Shown here: positions 1-8,473 of the stretch, in pieces
Position numbering within the stretch: position 1 is the first letter of the stretch
Layout of the letters: each line of letters begins with the position of its first letter
Assembly (NCBI RefSeq): GCF_000931445.1
Contig: NZ_CP010849.1
Span: 6,882,001 to 6,946,000, forward strand
Origin: Streptomyces cyaneogriseus subsp. noncyanogenus
GTDB lineage: Bacteria > Actinomycetota > Actinomycetes > Streptomycetales > Streptomycetaceae
Reading direction: 5' to 3'
DNA length: 64,000 nucleotides
Made by a program: the position numbers and the translations under genes
The notes under the pieces: generated by a model
Told to the model about the DNA's origin: nothing
Database searches by the model: none
The model's input: only the letters and a program-made list of their open reading frames with translations

Positions 1-414
1 TCCTCCCGGCCGCTCCTCCAGCCGTACCGGATGGCGGTCGCCGTCGAAGTAATGGACGCGTTGGCCGTCGATCCGCCCTGTCACCGCCAGTGCGCTGCCT
101 ACGGCGGCGCTGGGGGCGCCGATCTCGGGGGTGAAGGCGCGGTAGGGCCCCCAGTGCCCGTCCGACGAGGACGGCGCGTACGACAGCTGGACCAGGCTTC
201 TGTCCACGTCCTGGTAATAGACCCGCCGGTCATCCTCGGCGGAACCCGCGACCGCCAGCCCGCTGCCCGGGATCGCCGCCGGGCGCACCTGCCGCCACCC
301 CTGACGAACTGACCCTCCGTCTCGAGTCGACTCCGCCACGAAGTTGAGATCCGAGTACTCCCATTCTCCGCCCTGCCGTGCCACTTCGATGATGCTGTAG
401 ACCTTCTTGGCCAT
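1..414 (-). CDS. Lectin-like beta-propeller protein (N-terminal part; runs off the left edge)
   Basis: The reverse strand is open from an ATG at 414 to the first base of the window, giving 138 codons without a stop, so only the N-terminal part is visible. After about 50 residues it shows two blade-like repeats (GSGLAV...RVYYQDVDRSLVQLSY and GSALAV...RVHYFDGDRHPVRL). Each has a small-residue strand, then an R-V-aromatic-Y strand and a hydrophobic strand, as in the fucose-lectin/PLL-type propellers that bind glycans. No signal peptide is visible. It diverges from the trypsin-like gene starting at 593, so the 180 bases between them should carry both promoters. The family call is by pattern only; the remaining blades lie outside the window. 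Confidence 0.6.
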   Translation of the reverse strand, partial: MAKKVYSIIEVARQGGEWEYSDLNFVAESTRDGGSVRQGWRQVRPAAIPGSGLAVAGSAEDDRRVYYQDVDRSLVQLSYAPSSSDGHWGPYRAFTPEIGAPSAAVGSALAVTGRIDGQRVHYFDGDRHPVRLEERPGG

Positions 415-592
415 GGCTCTCACGCCCAGTGGGGGATCGGACCGACAGCGTGCGCTGCCCCTCTTTTCCACGGTCCCCCTGTACGGCATTCGCCGCATCC
501 TGATCGAGTAATCCCGACGTGCGAGCAGTCGGCGGTGATGGGTTAGATGGAGGGAGGCCCCGCCGGGCAACCCAGATCAAGGGGCGTGGATC

Positions 593-1744
593 GTGAAGCC
601 TCTCCCGAGAAATCGCCTGCACGAGTCCGTGGCTCATTGGATGTACGACCCCAACGTCGTCGGTCTCGACATGGGGTACAAAGTCGTCGGAGGCCGGACG
701 ACACGAGACTGGGCTATCTGCGTCCAGGTACGGGAGAAGAGGCCCGGCTCCTCCCTTCGCCCTGGTGAGTTGCGCATTCCACCGGTCGTGGAGGCGGTGG
801 TCGCCGATCCGGGCGGACCCGCGACGAAACGGCTTGTCCCCACGGACGTGCGGGAAGTCGGACGGCCCGTCCTGCACGGGGGCCCGGGGTGGGAAGGCTG
901 GTACCGCCGCCCGGCCTGGGGCGGGCTCGGCATCGGCGTCTACCACGGCACCCGGCCCGCCAAGGGGACGATGACCACGGTCCGGTGGGGAGGTGAGGAC
1001 CGGATCATCTCCGCCGCGCACGTCCTCAACACCAGACTCGTCCCCGGTGACCCCGGCAGAAGGGAAGTCGAGAAGATCCAGTCGATCTATCAGCCCAGCT
1101 ATGAGGCATGGCCGGCGGGCGGCAGAGAGCATGCTCCTCGCGACGGCAAATGGACGCTCGAGAACCTCAAGATAGGGTTGATCGAGAACGGTTACCCGCT
1201 CTACACCTACCGTACGGACCACCCGGGCCCGTACCTCTTCAACACCTACGACACCACCTGGGCACTTCCTTATGACCGCACGAGCTACGAGATCGGGGAT
1301 CCTGAATACGGGGCCCTCGTCTGGCCCTCGAAGTCCCAGAGCATCACGATCACCGACATCGGCCGGGTGCCACAGGTGGAGGAGCTGGAAGAGGATTACG
1401 GACCCGCCTACGGCCTCACCGTGGTTTTCGCGGGCATGATGACCGCGTTCCACAGAGGGAAGGTCATATCCGTCCACACCATGCTGAAGTCGCACAACAA
1501 CGGGGATTTCATGCTGTTCAGGGATCTCATCCGGGTCGCTCCCGTCGACCGCATGACCATGCACGGGGACTCGGGGGCGATTCTCGTCGGGGCGAACGGG
1601 CGCTACAAAGGAGCGGCGCTCGGGACACTCCTCAGCAGCGACCCCAGCTCCCACTACTTCGCGAGGATTCCCGTCGCCAAACCGGTCGGCCTCGGACGGA
1701 TCTACCAGCCGGTCCACGCGCCCGGTCCGTACACGCCCCCGTAG
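593..1744 (+). CDS. Trypsin-like serine protease with NAL1-type N-terminal domain
   Basis: 383 residues from a GTG preceded by AAGGGG. A chymotrypsin-fold triad can be placed: His143 in SAAHV, Asp220 in NTYDTTWA and Ser327 in HGDSGA. The last is a GDSGA variant of the usual GDSGG. The first 90 residues (GYKVVGGRTTRDWAICVQV, then EKRP and RLVPTDV) match the small domain that precedes the protease core in NAL1-like and related bacterial trypsin-like proteins. No signal peptide or membrane segment is seen, so it is probably cytoplasmic. It is divergent from the lectin-like gene ending at 414; the pair may act together, but the substrate is unknown. The fold is fairly sure and the role is not. 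Confidence 0.7.
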   Translation: MKPLPRNRLHESVAHWMYDPNVVGLDMGYKVVGGRTTRDWAICVQVREKRPGSSLRPGELRIPPVVEAVVADPGGPATKRLVPTDVREVGRPVLHGGPGWEGWYRRPAWGGLGIGVYHGTRPAKGTMTTVRWGGEDRIISAAHVLNTRLVPGDPGRREVEKIQSIYQPSYEAWPAGGREHAPRDGKWTLENLKIGLIENGYPLYTYRTDHPGPYLFNTYDTTWALPYDRTSYEIGDPEYGALVWPSKSQSITITDIGRVPQVEELEEDYGPAYGLTVVFAGMMTAFHRGKVISVHTMLKSHNNGDFMLFRDLIRVAPVDRMTMHGDSGAILVGANGRYKGAALGTLLSSDPSSHYFARIPVAKPVGLGRIYQPVHAPGPYTPP

Positions 1745-1815
1745 TGCGGGCGCCAGGGGCGATACGGGTGGACCGCGCCCGTCCCCAGGGCCGTCGGCGG
1801 GGAGCGGGCGGTTGT

Positions 1816-2000
1816 TCAGGGCCGCCGGTACAGCGCGAAGGTCCGGGGTCGGCGAAACCCAGTGAGGCGTGGAGGGGTTCGCCCTCCGGCGAGGCGTACA
1901 GGTCCACGCGGGACGCCTCCCGTTCGCGGAGCCGTTCGAGCAGGGCCCGCATGATCGCGCGGCTGGGCCCAGCGCGGCCCCGGAAACCACTGAGGTGGTG
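1816..2000 (-). pseudogene. GNAT acetyltransferase C-terminal remnant
   Basis: On the reverse strand the translation AIMRALLERLREREASRVDL, followed by YASPEGEPLHASLGF, is the typical end of a GNAT fold: an alpha helix, a beta strand and the L-x-LGF motif. The expected acetyl-CoA loop upstream is degraded and there is no start. The last residues (FALYRRP then stop) are in another frame, which implies a frameshift near 1840. This is gene scrap. Confidence 0.5.
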
Positions 2001-2107
2001 GCGCCAGTCGTCGCCCGCGGAGGCGGGCATGACGTCACTCAGCTGACGTCCCCGCTGGACGCGGTACCCCACATCCATGGGCTCCGCGGGCGCCCGAGGC
2101 ACCGGCC

Positions 2108-2383
2108 GGTCCCGCTGTTCGCCGACCGCGGGCCACGACTGCGACAAGCACCCCCGCCTCCCGCGGGCCCGCGGCATCACACCGAAGATCGCCCGCAAAG
2201 GCACAGCCCACAGTTCCGGGCCCGGGCCGCACCCGCTGGGTTGTCGAGCGGACCCTTAACCGCCTGGCTCCACCAGTTCGAAGGCTTCCGCGTCCGCTAC
2301 GGGATACGCGCCGACGCCACCTCGGCCTGCTCCAACTCGCCTACGGCATCATCTGCTTGAGACGACTCCGAACTCTGTTCTGA
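2108..2383 (+). pseudogene. IS5-family transposase C-terminal remnant
   Basis: Spread over several frames are the hallmarks of a streptomycete IS5-family DDE transposase C-terminus: an ADRG-x-D-x-DK block, RARGITPKIARKGTAHSSG, RWVVERTL, AWLHQF-x-GFRVRY and a final LAYGIICLRRLRTLF before a stop. Because the blocks lie in different frames, at least two indels have accumulated. No intact insertion sequence or terminal repeats are visible. Together with the GNAT scrap it fills the gap between the protease and idi. Confidence 0.6.
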
Positions 2384-2497
2384 AACGATCAGTCGGCGCA
2401 GCCGTTCCCTCCCGGCCGGCTGCCTCAGGATCGCCGCCCGGGCCCGGCCGACCGCCTCAGGACCGCCATGCGTGACCGGCCGGCCGCGTCGGGCCGC

Positions 2498-3091
2498 TCA
2501 CCAGCCGGCGGACGGGCCCGTCAGCTCGCGGATGGCGGGACGGGCCGCGTCCAGCACGGTCATGAACCACGCGGAGAAGGGGTCCTTCGCGTGCCGCTCG
2601 GCCAGCTCGGCCGGGGTCACCCAGGCCGTCGCGGCCACCTCCTCCGCGTCCGGCTCCGGCGCGGCCTGCACCAGCCCGACGAAGAGGTGGTTGTACTCCT
2701 GCTCCACCAGCCCGGAGGCCGGGTCCGGATGGTTGTAGCGCACCGTGCCGGCCTCGGCGAGCAGCGACGGGGAGACGCCGAGCTCCTCGTACGTCCGGCG
2801 GGCCGCCGCCGCGAAGGGCGCCTCCCCGGGGTAGGGATGGCCGCAGCAGGTGTTGGACCACACGCCGGGGGAGTGGTACTTGCCGAGCGCCCGCTGCTGA
2901 AGCAGCAGGCGCCCCCGCTCGTCGAAGAGGAAGACGGAGAACGCGCGGTGCAGCCGCCCCGGCGGCTGGTGCGCGGTGAGCTTCTCCGCGGTGCCGATCG
3001 TCACGCCCTTCTCGTCGACCAGTTCCAGCAAAATCGCGTCCGCGGTGCCGTTCGACGCGTCGTGCGCCGCGTCGGCAGGTGTGATCGGCAT
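2498..3091 (-). CDS. idi: Isopentenyl-diphosphate delta-isomerase, type 1
   Basis: Interconverts IPP and DMAPP in the cytoplasm, supplying both C5 units for the FPP and squalene made by the operon at 12-24 kb. The 197-residue protein carries the Nudix-like type 1 signatures: the catalytic Cys in SNTCCGHP and the catalytic Glu in RRTYEELGV, with metal-site His residues in HRAFSVF and YNHPDP. The start at 3091 (MPITPADAAH) is chosen because AGGA sits about six bases upstream and the length matches the Streptomyces enzyme; in-frame ATGs further upstream have no better site. It is transcribed in the same direction as the cation-efflux gene, from which a strong hairpin separates it. Confidence 0.93.
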   Translation of the reverse strand: MPITPADAAHDASNGTADAILLELVDEKGVTIGTAEKLTAHQPPGRLHRAFSVFLFDERGRLLLQQRALGKYHSPGVWSNTCCGHPYPGEAPFAAAARRTYEELGVSPSLLAEAGTVRYNHPDPASGLVEQEYNHLFVGLVQAAPEPDAEEVAATAWVTPAELAERHAKDPFSAWFMTVLDAARPAIRELTGPSAGW

Positions 3092-3280
3092 ACCCATCCT
3101 TCGCATCGGTCCTCGCGCCCCAGTCTGCCGTACGAATCCGGCACTCCCGGCGCTTCCCGGCACGTCCGCATGTCCCGCGCGCGGCGGCGCGGCACTGCGA
3201 ACGGCGCCGGAGGGACGCCGTGGGGCCCGATAGGTGATCGTGCCCGGCGCCGGGTGCGGGGAATCCCCCGGGCCGGGGTC

Positions 3281-3339
3281 CGCGGGCGGGCGGCAGGGGC
3301 GCCCGAGGGCCGTGCGGGCCGGGGTGCCGCCCGCCCGCG
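3281..3339 (-). terminator. Probable terminator of the cation-efflux gene
   Basis: Perfect 15-base inverted repeat (3281-3295 with 3325-3339, GC only) around a 29-base loop, 18 bases beyond the stop of the cation-efflux gene. The position fits factor-independent or GC-hairpin termination before idi. Confidence 0.55.
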
Positions 3340-3356
3340 ACGGCGCCCCGCGCGCC

Positions 3357-4295
3357 TCAGTGGCACAGCCGCGCCTCGTGCTCCGCGTGCCCGCCGGGCT
3401 CGAGCTGGAAGGTGCAGTGCTCCACGTCGAAGTGGTCGCCCAGGCAGCCCTGGAGCTCGTGGAGCATCTTCTCGTGGCCGATCCCGGTGAGCGCCTCGGA
3501 GCTGACCACCACGTGCGCGGAGAGCACCGGCATGCCCGAGGTGATCGTCCAGGCGTGCAGATCGTGCACGTCCTCCACGCCGTCCAGCGCCAGGATGTGG
3601 GCCCTGACCTCCGCCATGTCGACGCCCTTGGGAGCCGCCTCCAGCAGCACGTCGAGGGTCTCGCGCAGCAGCCGCCAGGTACGCGGCACGATCATCAGCC
3701 CGATGACGAGCGAGGCGATCGGGTCGGCGGCCTGCCAGCCGGTGGCCAGGATCACCAGCGCGGAGACGATCACCGCGACCGAGCCCAGCGCGTCCGCCGC
3801 CACCTCCAGGAACGCTCCGCGCACGTTCAGGCTCTCCCGCTGTCCGCGCATCAGCAGCGCCAGCGACACCGTGTTGGCCACCAGGCCCACCGCGCCGAAG
3901 ACGACGGTCAGGCCGCCCTCGGTCGCGGCCGGTGTGATGAAGCGTTCGACCGCCTCGAACAGTACGTATCCGCCGACCCCGAGCAGCAGCAGGCAGTTGG
4001 CCAGGGCGGCGAGGATCTCCGCGCGGGCGTAGCCGAAGGTGCGCCGCTCGCTCGGCGGGCGGGCCGCGAAGTGGATGGCGAGCAGGGCCATCCCGAGCCC
4101 CAGGGCGTCCGTCGCCATGTGCGCCGCGTCGGCGACGAGCGCGAGCGAGTCGGCGAGCACTCCGCCGACGATCTCCACAACCATGACGGTGAGCGTGATC
4201 GACAGCGCGATGCGCAGCCTCCCGCGGTACGCGGCCGTCGCCGTGCCGCCGGCGTGCGCGCCGTGCGAGTGCCCGTGATCGTGCCCAGCCCCCAT
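3357..4295 (-). CDS. Cation diffusion facilitator (CzcD/ZitB-type metal efflux)
   Basis: 312-residue membrane antiporter expected to export Zn2+ or another divalent metal. The N-terminus is His-rich (GHDHGHSHGAH), six membrane segments follow, then a soluble C-terminal domain and a His-containing tail. In TM2 the metal-site motif HxxxD is present (DAAHMATD). In TM5 the usual HxxxD reads EVAAD, so one site-A ligand is Glu in place of His. This may alter metal preference. The start at 4295 is preferred over an ATG at 4328 because GGGAGAGG lies at the right distance. A 15-base-pair palindrome lies about 90 bases upstream of the start. Confidence 0.88.
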   Translation of the reverse strand: MGAGHDHGHSHGAHAGGTATAAYRGRLRIALSITLTVMVVEIVGGVLADSLALVADAAHMATDALGLGMALLAIHFAARPPSERRTFGYARAEILAALANCLLLLGVGGYVLFEAVERFITPAATEGGLTVVFGAVGLVANTVSLALLMRGQRESLNVRGAFLEVAADALGSVAVIVSALVILATGWQAADPIASLVIGLMIVPRTWRLLRETLDVLLEAAPKGVDMAEVRAHILALDGVEDVHDLHAWTITSGMPVLSAHVVVSSEALTGIGHEKMLHELQGCLGDHFDVEHCTFQLEPGGHAEHEARLCH

Positions 4296-4384
4296 GAAAA
4301 CCGCCTCTCCCAGCTCCGTCGGGATCACAGTGAACTACGGGTGGGGGGTATCCGGCAACGCGGCACTGAACACCGTTGTCATTG

Positions 4385-4419
4385 GCCCTGACCTGCGCAA
4401 ACGCTGCGCAGGTCAGGGC
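4385..4419. promoter_or_regulatory. Perfect 15-bp inverted repeat in the divergent intergenic region
   Basis: Arms GCCCTGACCTGCGCA and TGCGCAGGTCAGGGC around a five-base loop, between the divergent cation-efflux (start 4295) and CDP-alcohol operon (start 4807) genes. It is not at the end of any gene, so a terminator is less natural here. It could be an operator or a 5'-leader hairpin of the efflux transcript. Confidence 0.4.
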
Positions 4420-4806
4420 GTTGCGGCACGAGCCGGCGGCACTCGGGCCGACCCCATCCGCCTCCGTCGCCGCCCCCTTGCCGGGGGTGTGCGGCGCCCG
4501 GGGCGGACACCCCGCCCGCCGCCACCGGGGCGAAGCTCCGGGCCCTGGTTCGTACGCTAAAGCACCGCTATACCCCTTATATCCCTTCTGGTGGAGCGGT
4601 TTGTGGGCCGGGCCCCGGATCCCCGATGATGACGGCGGCAAAGGTGTGTGCACGCCGCGTTGACCGACCGAGAAACGGGCGGTGAACGCGGCGTTCTGGT
4701 CATCCGATAACCTCTGCCGACATGCCGCCCGGGTGCCGCAGGCCCGGGTGCCCCCATCGTGCACATGCCCGGCGCGCAATCGCCGGCACCCAGGGAGTGA
4801 GTTCGG
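4420..4806. other. Intergenic region upstream of the CDP-alcohol operon
   Basis: No supported gene. It should hold the operon promoter, but I see no convincing -35/-10 pair. The ribosome site AGGGAG at 4791-4797 sets the TTG start at 4807. Confidence 0.4.
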
Positions 4807-6675
4807 TTGCCGACCGCCATCCTCACCGGTCAGCCGGTTCCCGGTTCGTCGATCGAAAGCGATCTGCGGTCGCTCGGTTTCGACGTGCGCACCGCCGCCG
4901 ACGCCGCCGAGACCGAAGCCCTGCTGGCCCGCGTGCCGGGCGGGGAACGGGTCGCCGTGGTCGACGCCCGGTTCGTGGGCCACCCGCACGCGCTGCGCCT
5001 CGGCCTCACCGACCCCCGCTTCCCGCTGGCCGCCATCCCCGGCGCCGTGGCCGCCCAGCCGGGCGGCCGCCAGGCCCTGACCCGCGCGATGGCCCGCGAG
5101 AACAGCGCGGGCGGCGGCACCTGCCCCGAGTTCGCGACCGCGTCGCGGCAGGCCGGCGCCACCACCGCCGTCGGCAGCCTCCCCGACCGGATCGCCACCG
5201 CCCTGGACGCCGGCGGCGACGGCGTGCACCGGCCCGAGCTCGGCACCCTCGTCGCCGTCGTCCCCGAGGACCCCCAGGCCCGCAACGAGGCCCGGCAGGC
5301 CGTGGCCGCCGTCGACGACGAGGCCGTCCGCCTGAAGTCGGCCGTGAAGGCCCGCGACGGCTTCTTCACCACCTTCTTCATCAGCCCCTACTCCCGCTAC
5401 CTCGCCCGCTGGTGCGCCCGCCGCGGCCTGACCCCCAACCAGGTCACGACCGCCTCCCTGCTCACCGCGCTGATCGCGGCGGGCTGCGCGGCCACCGGCA
5501 CCCGCGGCGGATTCGCCGCAGCCGGCCTGCTGCTGCTCCTCTCCTTCGTGCTGGACTGCACCGACGGCCAGCTCGCCCGCTACTCGCTGCAGTACTCCAC
5601 CCTCGGCGCCTGGCTCGACGCCACCTTCGACCGTGCCAAGGAGTACGCCTACTACGCCGGCCTCGCCCTGGGCGCCGCCCGCGGCGGCGACGACGTGTGG
5701 AGCCTCGCCCTGGGCGCGATGGTCCTGCAGACCTGCCGCCACGTGGTGGACTTCTCCTTCAACGAGGCCAACCACGACGCCACCGCCAACACCAGCCCCA
5801 CCGCCGCCCTGTCCGACAAGCTCGACAGCGTCGGCTGGACGGTCTGGGTGCGCCGGATGATCGTCCTGCCGATCGGCGAACGCTGGGCCATGATCGCCGT
5901 CCTCACCGCGGTCACCACCCCCCGCATCACCTTCTACGCGCTGCTCGTCGGCTGCGCCTTCGCCGCGGCGTACACCACGGCCGGCCGGGTGCTGCGCTCG
6001 CTGACCCGCAAGGCCCGGCGAACCGACCGGGCGGCCACGGCGCTGGCCGACCTCGCCGACTCCGGGCCGCTCGCCCAGGGCTTCGCGGCGGCCCTCAAGC
6101 GGCCCGCCCGCCGGCTGCCCGCCCTCGCGCCCCCCGCCCTCGCCCTGCTCGGCGGCCTGGCGGTCACCGCGACCGCGGCCCTGACCGGCTTCGGCAGCCC
6201 CTGGCCCGCCGTCGCCGCCCTCGGCTACGCCCTCACCTCGGGGCTGGCCGTCGCCCGCCCGCTCAAGGGCTCCCTCGACTGGCTCGTCCCCCCGTTCCTG
6301 CGCGCCGCCGAGTACGGCACCGTCCTGCTGCTGGCCGCGAAGGCGGAGGCCGACGGAGCGGTGAACGGTGTGCTCCCGGCGGCGTTCGGGCTGGTGGCGG
6401 CGGTCGCCTACCATCACTACGACACGGTCTACCGCATCCGCGGCGACGCGGGTGCGCCCCCGCACTGGCTGGTGCGGGCGATCGGAGGCCACGAGGGCCG
6501 CACACTGCTGGCCGCCGTGCTGGCCGTCCTGCTCACCGCCGCGCAGTTCAAGGTCGCGCTCACGGTCCTCGCCGTGGCCGTCGCCCTCGTGGTGCTCGTG
6601 GAGAGCATCCGCTTCTGGGTGGCCGCCCACAAGGGCGGCGCACCCGCCGTACACGACGAAGGAGAACCCGCATGA
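4807..6675 (+). CDS. CDP-alcohol phosphatidyltransferase-family membrane protein with an extra N-terminal domain
   Basis: 622 residues starting at TTG, chosen for the AGGGAG ribosome site. Residues about 1-180 form a soluble domain I cannot assign with certainty; position and size recall the nucleotidyltransferase half of bifunctional inositol-phosphate enzymes, but it lacks a clear GxGxRL loop. The rest is a multi-spanning domain with the full CDP-OH-P signature LDCTDGQLAR, an eight-residue gap, then G-A-W-L-D-x-x-x-D. The family moves a phospho-alcohol from a CDP donor to an acceptor at the membrane. The stop overlaps the next start (ATGA), marking the first gene of a coupled seven-gene operon. 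Substrate unknown. Confidence 0.78.
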   Translation: MPTAILTGQPVPGSSIESDLRSLGFDVRTAADAAETEALLARVPGGERVAVVDARFVGHPHALRLGLTDPRFPLAAIPGAVAAQPGGRQALTRAMARENSAGGGTCPEFATASRQAGATTAVGSLPDRIATALDAGGDGVHRPELGTLVAVVPEDPQARNEARQAVAAVDDEAVRLKSAVKARDGFFTTFFISPYSRYLARWCARRGLTPNQVTTASLLTALIAAGCAATGTRGGFAAAGLLLLLSFVLDCTDGQLARYSLQYSTLGAWLDATFDRAKEYAYYAGLALGAARGGDDVWSLALGAMVLQTCRHVVDFSFNEANHDATANTSPTAALSDKLDSVGWTVWVRRMIVLPIGERWAMIAVLTAVTTPRITFYALLVGCAFAAAYTTAGRVLRSLTRKARRTDRAATALADLADSGPLAQGFAAALKRPARRLPALAPPALALLGGLAVTATAALTGFGSPWPAVAALGYALTSGLAVARPLKGSLDWLVPPFLRAAEYGTVLLLAAKAEADGAVNGVLPAAFGLVAAVAYHHYDTVYRIRGDAGAPPHWLVRAIGGHEGRTLLAAVLAVLLTAAQFKVALTVLAVAVALVVLVESIRFWVAAHKGGAPAVHDEGEPA

Positions 6676-7424
6676 TCGGCCTCGTGCTGGCGGCCGGTGC
6701 CGGACGGCGCCTGCGCCCCTACACCGACACCCTGCCCAAGGCGCTGGTGCCGGTGGGGCCCGAGGGCGCCGAGGACAGCCTGACCGTGCTCGACCTGACG
6801 CTCGGCAACTTCGCGGAGGTCGGGCTGACCGAGGCCGCGATCATCGTCGGTTACCGCAAGGAGGCCGTGTACGCGCGCAAGGAGGCGCTGGAGGCGAAGT
6901 ACGGCCTGAAGCTCACCTTGATCGACAACGACAAGGCCGAGGAGTGGAACAACGCCTACTCCCTGTGGTGCGGCCGGGAGGCGCTGAAGGACGGCGTGAT
7001 CCTCGCCAACGGCGACACGGTGCACCCGGTGTCGGTGGAGAAGACGCTGCTGGCCGCCCGTGGTGACGGGAAGAAGATCATCCTGGCGCTGGACACGGTG
7101 AAGCAGCTCGCCGAGGAGGAGATGAAGGTCGTCGTCGACCCGGCCACGGGGGTGCGGCGGATCACCAAGCTGATGGACCCGGCGGAGGCGACCGGTGAGT
7201 ACATCGGTGTGACGCTGATCGAGGGGGAGGCCGCCGCCGAGCTGGCCGACGCCCTGAAGGCGACCTTCGAGCGGGACCCGCAGCTCTACTACGAGGACGG
7301 CTACCAGGAGCTGGTCGACCGGGGCTTCACGGTGGACGTGGCGCCGATCGGCGATGTGCGGTGGGTCGAGATCGACAACCACGACGACCTCGCCAAGGGC
7401 CGGGAGATCGCGTGCCAGTACTGA
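6672..7424 (+). CDS. Nucleotidyltransferase of the sugar-1-phosphate / CTP:phospho-alcohol type
   Basis: 250 residues. The N-terminus LVLAAGAGRRLRPYTDTLPK is the classic G-x-G-x-RL...PK nucleotide loop of NTP transferases, and NNAYSLW and LANGD provide the downstream sugar/metal elements. It should activate a phosphorylated alcohol or sugar as an NDP (probably CDP) derivative, making the donor used by the CDP-alcohol transferases on either side. It overlaps both neighbours (ATGA at its start, 13 bases at its end). Confidence 0.82.
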   Translation: MIGLVLAAGAGRRLRPYTDTLPKALVPVGPEGAEDSLTVLDLTLGNFAEVGLTEAAIIVGYRKEAVYARKEALEAKYGLKLTLIDNDKAEEWNNAYSLWCGREALKDGVILANGDTVHPVSVEKTLLAARGDGKKIILALDTVKQLAEEEMKVVVDPATGVRRITKLMDPAEATGEYIGVTLIEGEAAAELADALKATFERDPQLYYEDGYQELVDRGFTVDVAPIGDVRWVEIDNHDDLAKGREIACQY

Positions 7425-8473
7425 CCCGGCTCATCCCGTCGCCGGTCGTCGTCGACATCCGCGCGGGCGCCCTCGACGACCTCGGCTGCGTCCTCGCCGA
7501 CGAGCGCATCTCGCACTCCGGCCGGCTCGCCGTCGCCGTCAGCGGCGGCTCCGGCGCCAAGCTGCGCGAGCGGATCTCCCCCTCGCTGCCCGACGCCACC
7601 TGGTACGAGGTCGGCGGCGGCACCCTCGACGACGCGATCCGGCTGGCCGACGCCATGAAGTCCGGCCGCTACGACGCGGTCGTCGGGCTCGGCGGCGGCA
7701 AGGTCATCGACTGCGCCAAGTTCGCCGCGGCGCGCGTCGGCCTGCCGCTGGTCGCCGTGGCCACCAACCTCTCCCACGACGGCCTGTGCTCCCCGGTCGC
7801 CACCCTCGACAACGACGCGGGACGCGGCTCCTACGGCGTGCCGAACCCGATCGCGGTCGTCATCGACCTGGACATCATCCGCGACGCCCCCGTCCGCTTC
7901 GTACGGTCCGGCATCGGCGACGCCATCTCCAACATCTCCGCCATCGCGGACTGGGAGCTGGCCAACCGCGTCAAGGGCGAGCGGATCGACGGCCTGGCCG
8001 CCGCGATGGCCCGGCAGGCCGGCGAGGCCGTGCTGCGCCACCCGGGCGGCATCGGCGACAACGACTTCCTCCAGGTGCTCGCCGAGGCGCTGGTGCTCAG
8101 CGGCATCGCCATGTCCGTCTCCGGTGACTCGCGGCCCTCCTCCGGCGCCTGCCACGAGATCAACCACGCCTTCGACCTGCTGTTCCCCAAGCGGGCCGCC
8201 AGCCACGGCGAGCAGGTCGGGATCGGCGCGGCCTTCGCGATGTACCTGCGCGGGGCGCACGAGGAGTCGGCGTACATGGCCGAGGTGCTGCGCCGGCACG
8301 GACTGCCGGTACTGCCCGGAGAGATCGGCTTCACCACGGAGGAGTTCGTCCGCGTCGTGGAGTTCGCCCCGGAGACCCGGCCCGGCCGTTACACGATCCT
8401 CGAACACCTCGACCTGAAAACCGAACAGATCAAGGACACCTACGCCGACTATGTCAAGGCCATCGGTAGCTGA
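7412..8473 (+). CDS. Glycerol-1-phosphate dehydrogenase-like / AraM-family enzyme
   Basis: 353 residues from a GTG inside the end of the preceding gene. It shows the NAD-binding GLGGGKVIDCAKFAA loop, the ATNLSHDGLCSP motif, and metal-ligand segments (SGACHEINHAFD and SHGEQVG) typical of the EgsA/AraM branch of iron/zinc dehydrogenases. These reduce dihydroxyacetone phosphate to sn-glycerol-1-phosphate, the stereoisomer of archaeal lipids and of a few bacterial polymers. Sitting between a nucleotidyltransferase and a CDP-alcohol transferase, it probably makes the phospho-alcohol that is then activated. A related phospho-alcohol substrate cannot be excluded. Confidence 0.8.
   Translation: MPVLTRLIPSPVVVDIRAGALDDLGCVLADERISHSGRLAVAVSGGSGAKLRERISPSLPDATWYEVGGGTLDDAIRLADAMKSGRYDAVVGLGGGKVIDCAKFAAARVGLPLVAVATNLSHDGLCSPVATLDNDAGRGSYGVPNPIAVVIDLDIIRDAPVRFVRSGIGDAISNISAIADWELANRVKGERIDGLAAAMARQAGEAVLRHPGGIGDNDFLQVLAEALVLSGIAMSVSGDSRPSSGACHEINHAFDLLFPKRAASHGEQVGIGAAFAMYLRGAHEESAYMAEVLRRHGLPVLPGEIGFTTEEFVRVVEFAPETRPGRYTILEHLDLKTEQIKDTYADYVKAIGS

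Noticed and set aside
3001..6654. Reverse open frame of 1217 codons over the efflux and CDP-alcohol genes
   Set aside because: Low-complexity Gly/Arg/Ala translation antisense to real genes; a GC-bias shadow.
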